A stretch of DNA of 64,000 nucleotides, from assembly GCA_019095985.1 (NCBI GenBank), contig CM032661.1, positions 14,869,823 to 14,933,822 of the forward strand. The letters run 5' to 3'. A program made the position numbers and the translations under genes. This stretch comes from Streblospio benedicti (taxonomy: Eukaryota; Annelida; Polychaeta; Spionida; Spionidae). The notes under the pieces were generated by a model that saw only the letters and a list, made by a program, of their open reading frames with translations, was not told where the DNA came from and did no database searches. Shown here in pieces: positions 59,701 through 64,000 of the stretch; position 1 is the first letter of the stretch; each line of letters begins with the position of its first letter.

Positions 59701-62324
59701 TGGGTCGTTTCCTTTTCAGCTAAGTTGCATACACATGCTTTGAACCAAGCAAAAAGAATTTGAGAAGAAATGGAAGTTTGCCCTAGGTTACTTTTTAAAG
59801 CTAGAATGGACATCCTATGACCTAGATTGCTCGGAGATAAAAATGACACAAGTTAAAAATTAATGAACCAATGCAAACGTGAGCTATATTGCCGTGTAGG
59901 TGGAATCAGAAGAGATTGAAAATAGTGCGGCTGTCACAGAGTGTGAGTTAATGCGCTGTTTATGTGCAAATCTCCCTATAAAGTACACCAGACTGTCAGC
60001 GTGAAATGCGTCAGGACCATAAACAATCTCCAGACACAGCATTCGAATTTTAAAGACCGTTACAGTGTAAAATGGGCCGGAGTTTTACAGACAAGTAGAC
60101 TGAAGTTTAAATTCTCAATTTCACACAAAACGAGGTAGTTCCAAATGCTCCAGGAAGTGCCAACGGCTTAACTGTCATTTCGAGGTGGATCGTGTGCGGT
60201 CTGGCCTCATTTTTGGAGTGATCTGGATGGTTTTGTGGGTAATGGTGGTCGTCTTGCTATACTAGTTCTGAGTCTTTCTGCTTAACTCTGGCCTCGACTG
60301 CAGCTTTGGGATGGTGTACGGTCAACAGATAAATCCTTAATTGCCACAACTACAGTTATAATCTGAAGCAATGGAAGCTTGAAACAGAAGTATCTGTTCC
60401 AACAGTTCGGTTGTCCACGATGCTTCATGATTAATGTTGTCTTCCTGGAGGAAACGACACTCTTCTATTCTGTCTGGTTCTGGTCCAAATTTTTTTATCA
60501 GTTCTCTGGAGAAGTGATTGTGATTATTTATCGGTCTGTGGATTCCCAATATGGATTATTGAGTTGTTGATATGAATCTTTCTTTCCTTTTTGGGGGGTC
60601 GTCTGGAGGGCAAACTTGATCATCGCAAGGTTTTTCTGCTTAAATGTGACCTTGACGACGGTGTTCATAAAGATATTCCTATGTTATGGTGTGCTATTTC
60701 CGAATGGTTCCATGAGCCTGCCTGTTCATCCAGACCATTTTAACGGTCACAGACTGTTATCACAGACGATCCCATACGTTTTGGCTACAGAATATGCACA
60801 CGGGGCACAACAAAAGGCCGACAACATTTTAATCTCCATTGTCTGGTGTCTTCTGGAGTTCACGTTTTGCTCACCTAGAGCTGTGTTGGGTGCAGCAGCA
60901 AACGACATTAAATGTATGTCTGATATGTACAGGTACACATATTTCGGATTAAATTCTACGCCCCACTACCTTTTCCCTTAACCATGTAGTCTACATATAC
61001 ATTGTATGAGAAATGAAAACCCTAATATGAATGTGAGACCAGTATAATCGGCTACAGCAAGATAACCTTCCAATATCTAACACGATGCAAGCTTATACAG
61101 TAATACATGTAGCAATGCATGTGATTATGCACCAACTTGTAATAGCCTACATTCTTCTTGTAAAATCTCTAAAAAAAAACACCTTGTTTCAGTATTGAAC
61201 AAAAGCACACCAATATTACAAACAAAATAAATCAAACACACAAACAACAAAACTACCAAAATGTTAAAAAAAGTCTCCAAATTATCCTGCAAATGTTAAT
61301 GAGGAACAATGAGTAGACTGGCACTATTATTAAGAGCAATAGGGTATCCCTAACCTGTACTCAACACAGCGATGAAATGAATGTGTTTCGCCTACAAATG
61401 CTGATTGCAAATGAGCACTTGACACGTACATCTGTGACGACGATGTCACGTCACGACCCACATCAGAGGCGTGGGTACCTCTATTGTCACACTGCGTGGG
61501 CTGGCAATGTTGCTTCTATTGTAGGCGTGGTGCAGGGGGTGGGGGGCGGCATAAGGAAGTTGGATTTGTGAAGAAAGTCTGGAAAAAAGATGTAGGAAAA
61601 AAGAAAAGAAGAGGTTAGAATTGCGATGTGTGCAAAAAAAAGAAAAGAAAAAAACAAGAAAGAAGAAAAAAGAAAAAAAAAGAAATAAAGAAGAAGAAAA
61701 CTAAGAAAGATGTAGAGTTTTTAAGGAGTTGATGATAAAAAATAGCTGGAAAGTTGTGGAATGGGGAATACAATACATTTTAACAAATTAGGGATGTGGG
61801 CATCCTTGGCCGCTTATAAACCCGCCCCTTCATTGAGCGCCCACCTCATCATCATTTAGCTGACTGATGCGAGAAGGTAAAACTGAGAATCTGTGTCATT
61901 AGCATCTTTTTTATGTGTTTATTAAGCTCACAGTGGCAGGGGGTACACACATGTGCATACGAAATTACGAATATGTACTTCATCTACTTATACAGACTGG
62001 CTGTCTGTCTACCGTTATAAGTCTTATAAAGTAAACATCTAAAGTGACTGTTATACAAGCTCTTTTTGTTTTTCGTTTTCGTTAAGCAAAGATTCTCAAA
62101 TGCGAACTACTATTATATGCTATTTTAAAACCTGGTTCTGTCTATAAATAGCACGTAAGTGTACCCTGAATTCTTGATTTGAAACACCAACTATATATGT
62201 GTTTCCCTGTCCTTGCGGATATATTTTCAAGCTTCTCTCTCTCTTTCTCCCTTTTCCATCTTAAGCACACATTTTATCAAGCATATTTCTACCATGATAG
62301 ACATGATAGACTTAGATGCAGACA
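56752..62324. other. Intergenic, no supported gene
   Basis: Mostly AT-rich. It contains a CAGTAGAACC-family fragment at 58310-58372 (TAAGTGGTCTCAGTAGAGAG), purine-rich runs near 58050-58090 and 58808-58855, and a long A/G tract at 61620-61710. A more GC-balanced patch at 60180-60960 has open frames on both strands with no recognisable product or splice pattern. Confidence 0.45.
61620..61710. repeat. Purine (A/G) tract
   Basis: About 90 bases consist almost only of A and G (AAAGAAAAGAAAA units). Such tracts can form triplexes and often vary in length. It is probably simple-sequence expansion. Confidence 0.85.
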
Positions 62325-62440
62325 GGATTTACAACCCTAAGCTTCCATTTGACTATATCAAGTGGCGCTGGCAGGACTTGAACTCACGACCCCAATGTTC
62401 TGAGACCAGAATCATGCCATCATCCCAAGCAGCGAGTTGT
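62325..62440 (-). mobile_element. tRNA-derived SINE (minus strand)
   Basis: On the minus strand GGTCGTGAGTTCAAGTCCTG is a B box, followed by a body (CTTGATATAGTCAAATGG, AAGCTTAGGGTTGTAAA) shared with the fragment at 54401-54461. The A-box side is degenerate. Two copies with a common non-tRNA body support a SINE family rather than a tRNA gene. Confidence 0.6.
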
Positions 62441-62520
62441 TAAAATGTGAACCGTTTTCTCTGCTGGGATAATGGTATCATTCTGATTTCACAAGCACGG
62501 GTTGAACAAAATGACAATAT

Positions 62521-62570
62521 ATAATATAATATAATATAATATAATATAATATAATATAATATAATATAAT
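62521..62570. repeat. (ATAAT)10 microsatellite
   Basis: Ten perfect ATAAT units with slightly disrupted units at both sides. Purity suggests recent expansion and likely length polymorphism. Confidence 0.97.
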
Positions 62571-62868
62571 ATATAATAATCACAACAACAACCAAAAACA
62601 AAAACATTACTAGTTACTCAAGATATACGGGACTACTTACTCAAGATATACGTAATATTTGATTTACAGTTTTGAATAAAAAAAAGCCAAGTGCACAGAA
62701 GCAAGACATGGATTAACGTAAATCAATGTTGAGGGCATATTTGTTACTCTACACAATTTCCGCTATTATTGACAATCATCTATTGACAATAATTGCATAA
62801 TGCAACTTTGTGAATGTAGTTAAATTCATACGTGCAGGCGAGATCAACACGAGTTGGTCCTGTACAAA

Positions 62869-64000
62869 ATGGAAGACTTACATGTACGCAGCACAGTTTT
62901 GCATTTATTAGTTTTAACTTTGTTGATGACACATTCAAAGGCGGTTTGCAACTGGAAAGATTTTCAAAACGATGCCACATCAGTACGTATACTACTAAAT
63001 CATTTTATAAACTATGTCACAAGGCATACATTAATATGTAGGTGTCTATTAATAAAATATGAAATACAATGGATATATTTTATTTGCATAAGAGGATTCT
63101 TTTTATTGGAGCATTCTTTTTATTGACATTAGAGGAGTCTTCATTATTTAAATTAACATACACAATATCTACAAATATAAAGTCTGACTTTTTGCTCGGG
63201 TTGATTTTTTTTTTCAGGTTAAAATGGCTGCGTGTAATCTTGTCGCTGTGAACTCATCAGAAATCGTACGGCTTGATGCTGTTGTGAAATTGGACTTGTC
63301 GTATAACTTACTTACAACATTTCCGGTTCGTATGACATATTGTATTAGGCTGATCCACACCTCAAAAGCCTTTAAAAATGTCTACGCATACCTTCACACT
63401 TTCAAGAGAGTTTGTAGGTTTCATATAGCTGGTACCCCCCAAAATGTCGGTGTACAAATAATAACAATGAGCTTCATAAGAAATTTCTTAAAAAAACCCA
63501 AAAAACAGAATGGTTTTTTAAAATAAGCCACCATTGATGTGCTTCCAATTGCAGCTTGATATACAGATTTTAGCATATGAGAATTAATTTACTAAGAACA
63601 ATATTTAAATGAATAGAAATGAAGGAGAGAGGTATTCAAACAGATTTTTAAAACGGTCGGGAAATTGTGAAATGAGAATGGTGAATAAAATAATTAGAAT
63701 GGCCAAGGATTTTGCTGAAACTTGAGAATGGGGTAGGATATATCCCCCTCAGAACATTTTCTACTTTTATATGATATGCAATACCACATTGAATCCTTGC
63801 ATTGAAATATCAACAAGTCAGTAATAAGAATAATACAGACAATAATTTGGGATTAACATAAAAAGTACATGCTGTGGGTTGATAAGTACGTTTGTATATA
63901 TCTGTTATGCCATGATCCAATATCTCAGCTCTATAGTAGGTTAAATATGTCAAAATATGATTCAATTGTTTACCTTTTTTTCTTTTTTTTCCAGAATTTA
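62869..64000 (+). CDS. Secreted or membrane leucine-rich-repeat protein, 5' exons only
   Basis: Exon 1 (62869-62982, 38 codons) starts MEDLHVRSTVLHLLVLTLL: a signal-peptide-like hydrophobic stretch, then AVCNWKDFQND. A donor GTACGT follows. Exon 2 (63218-63325, 36 codons) reads VKMAACNLVAVNSS and then VVKLDLSYNLLTTFP, a textbook LxLxxNxL leucine-rich repeat. Cysteines at the border fit an N-terminal LRR cap. Exon 3 opens at 63995 after a long pyrimidine tract with AAT TTA (Asn-Leu), the expected next residues. All introns are phase 0, as in many exon-per-repeat LRR receptors. The rest of the gene is outside the window, so receptor versus secreted protein cannot be decided. ATG 62869 is chosen as the first in-frame ATG before the signal sequence. 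Confidence 0.7.

Noticed and set aside
60180-60981. Overlapping frames on both strands at 60.3-60.98 kb
   Set aside because: GC-balanced patch without domain match, consistent splice sites or flanking exons.
1-64000. CRISPR arrays, operons, Shine-Dalgarno sites
   Set aside because: Intron-rich eukaryotic DNA; no regularly spaced identical repeats with unique spacers and no prokaryotic gene arrangement.
1-64000. Retroviral or other capsid-bearing element
   Set aside because: No long terminal repeat pair, reverse transcriptase, integrase, protease, capsid or envelope motif was recognised in any frame.

Overview
This is metazoan nuclear DNA: AT-rich, with many short coding exons split by kilobase-scale GT-AG introns, tRNA-derived SINEs, several families of short inverted-repeat transposons (MITEs), and one assembly gap of exactly 100 N. 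Gene content and intron density fit an invertebrate bilaterian such as a marine non-vertebrate deuterostome or a lophotrochozoan. The species cannot be fixed from the sequence. No bacterial, viral or CRISPR feature was seen.

Layout. (1) Positions 1-5032, minus strand: a DNAJA2-type Hsp40 co-chaperone with ten exons in the window; its last C-terminal exon(s) lie off the left edge. Its first intron carries a 605-bp TA-flanked MITE. (2) Positions 5033-14853: intergenic, with an unclassified GC-rich insert (about 5.26-9.48 kb), SINE pieces and MITE pieces. (3) Positions 14854-14953: N gap. (4) Positions 14954-18135, plus strand: the C-terminal eight exons of PCIF1/CAPAM, the cap-adjacent adenosine N6-methyltransferase, including its NPPF active-site motif. 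The WW-domain half is lost in or before the gap. (5) Positions 18136-22262: PCIF1 3' UTR, a SINE, a foldback element and the ANKRD27 5' region. (6) Positions 22263-51189, plus strand: a complete 25-exon ANKRD27/VARP gene (1282 codons) with a VPS9 domain, two ankyrin blocks, two retromer-binding CHPLCxCxxC motifs and an unusually long acidic tail. (7) Nested antisense in ANKRD27 intron 14: an essentially intronless 12-finger C2H2 protein (29707-32508). (8) Positions 51190-62868: ANKRD27 3' UTR, then about 10 kb with no gene that I can support, containing MITEs, SINE fragments and microsatellites. (9) Positions 62869-64000, plus strand: the first exons of a secreted or membrane leucine-rich-repeat protein running off the right edge.

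The genes form no operon-like unit. They are housekeeping genes (protein folding, mRNA cap methylation, endosome-to-surface trafficking) plus one transcription-factor-like gene and one extracellular LRR gene. I did not find a convincing new multi-gene system. The most unusual items are a degenerate minisatellite seeded by an ANKRD27 exon-intron boundary, the nested zinc-finger gene, several foldback/MITE families, and the unexplained GC-rich insert.
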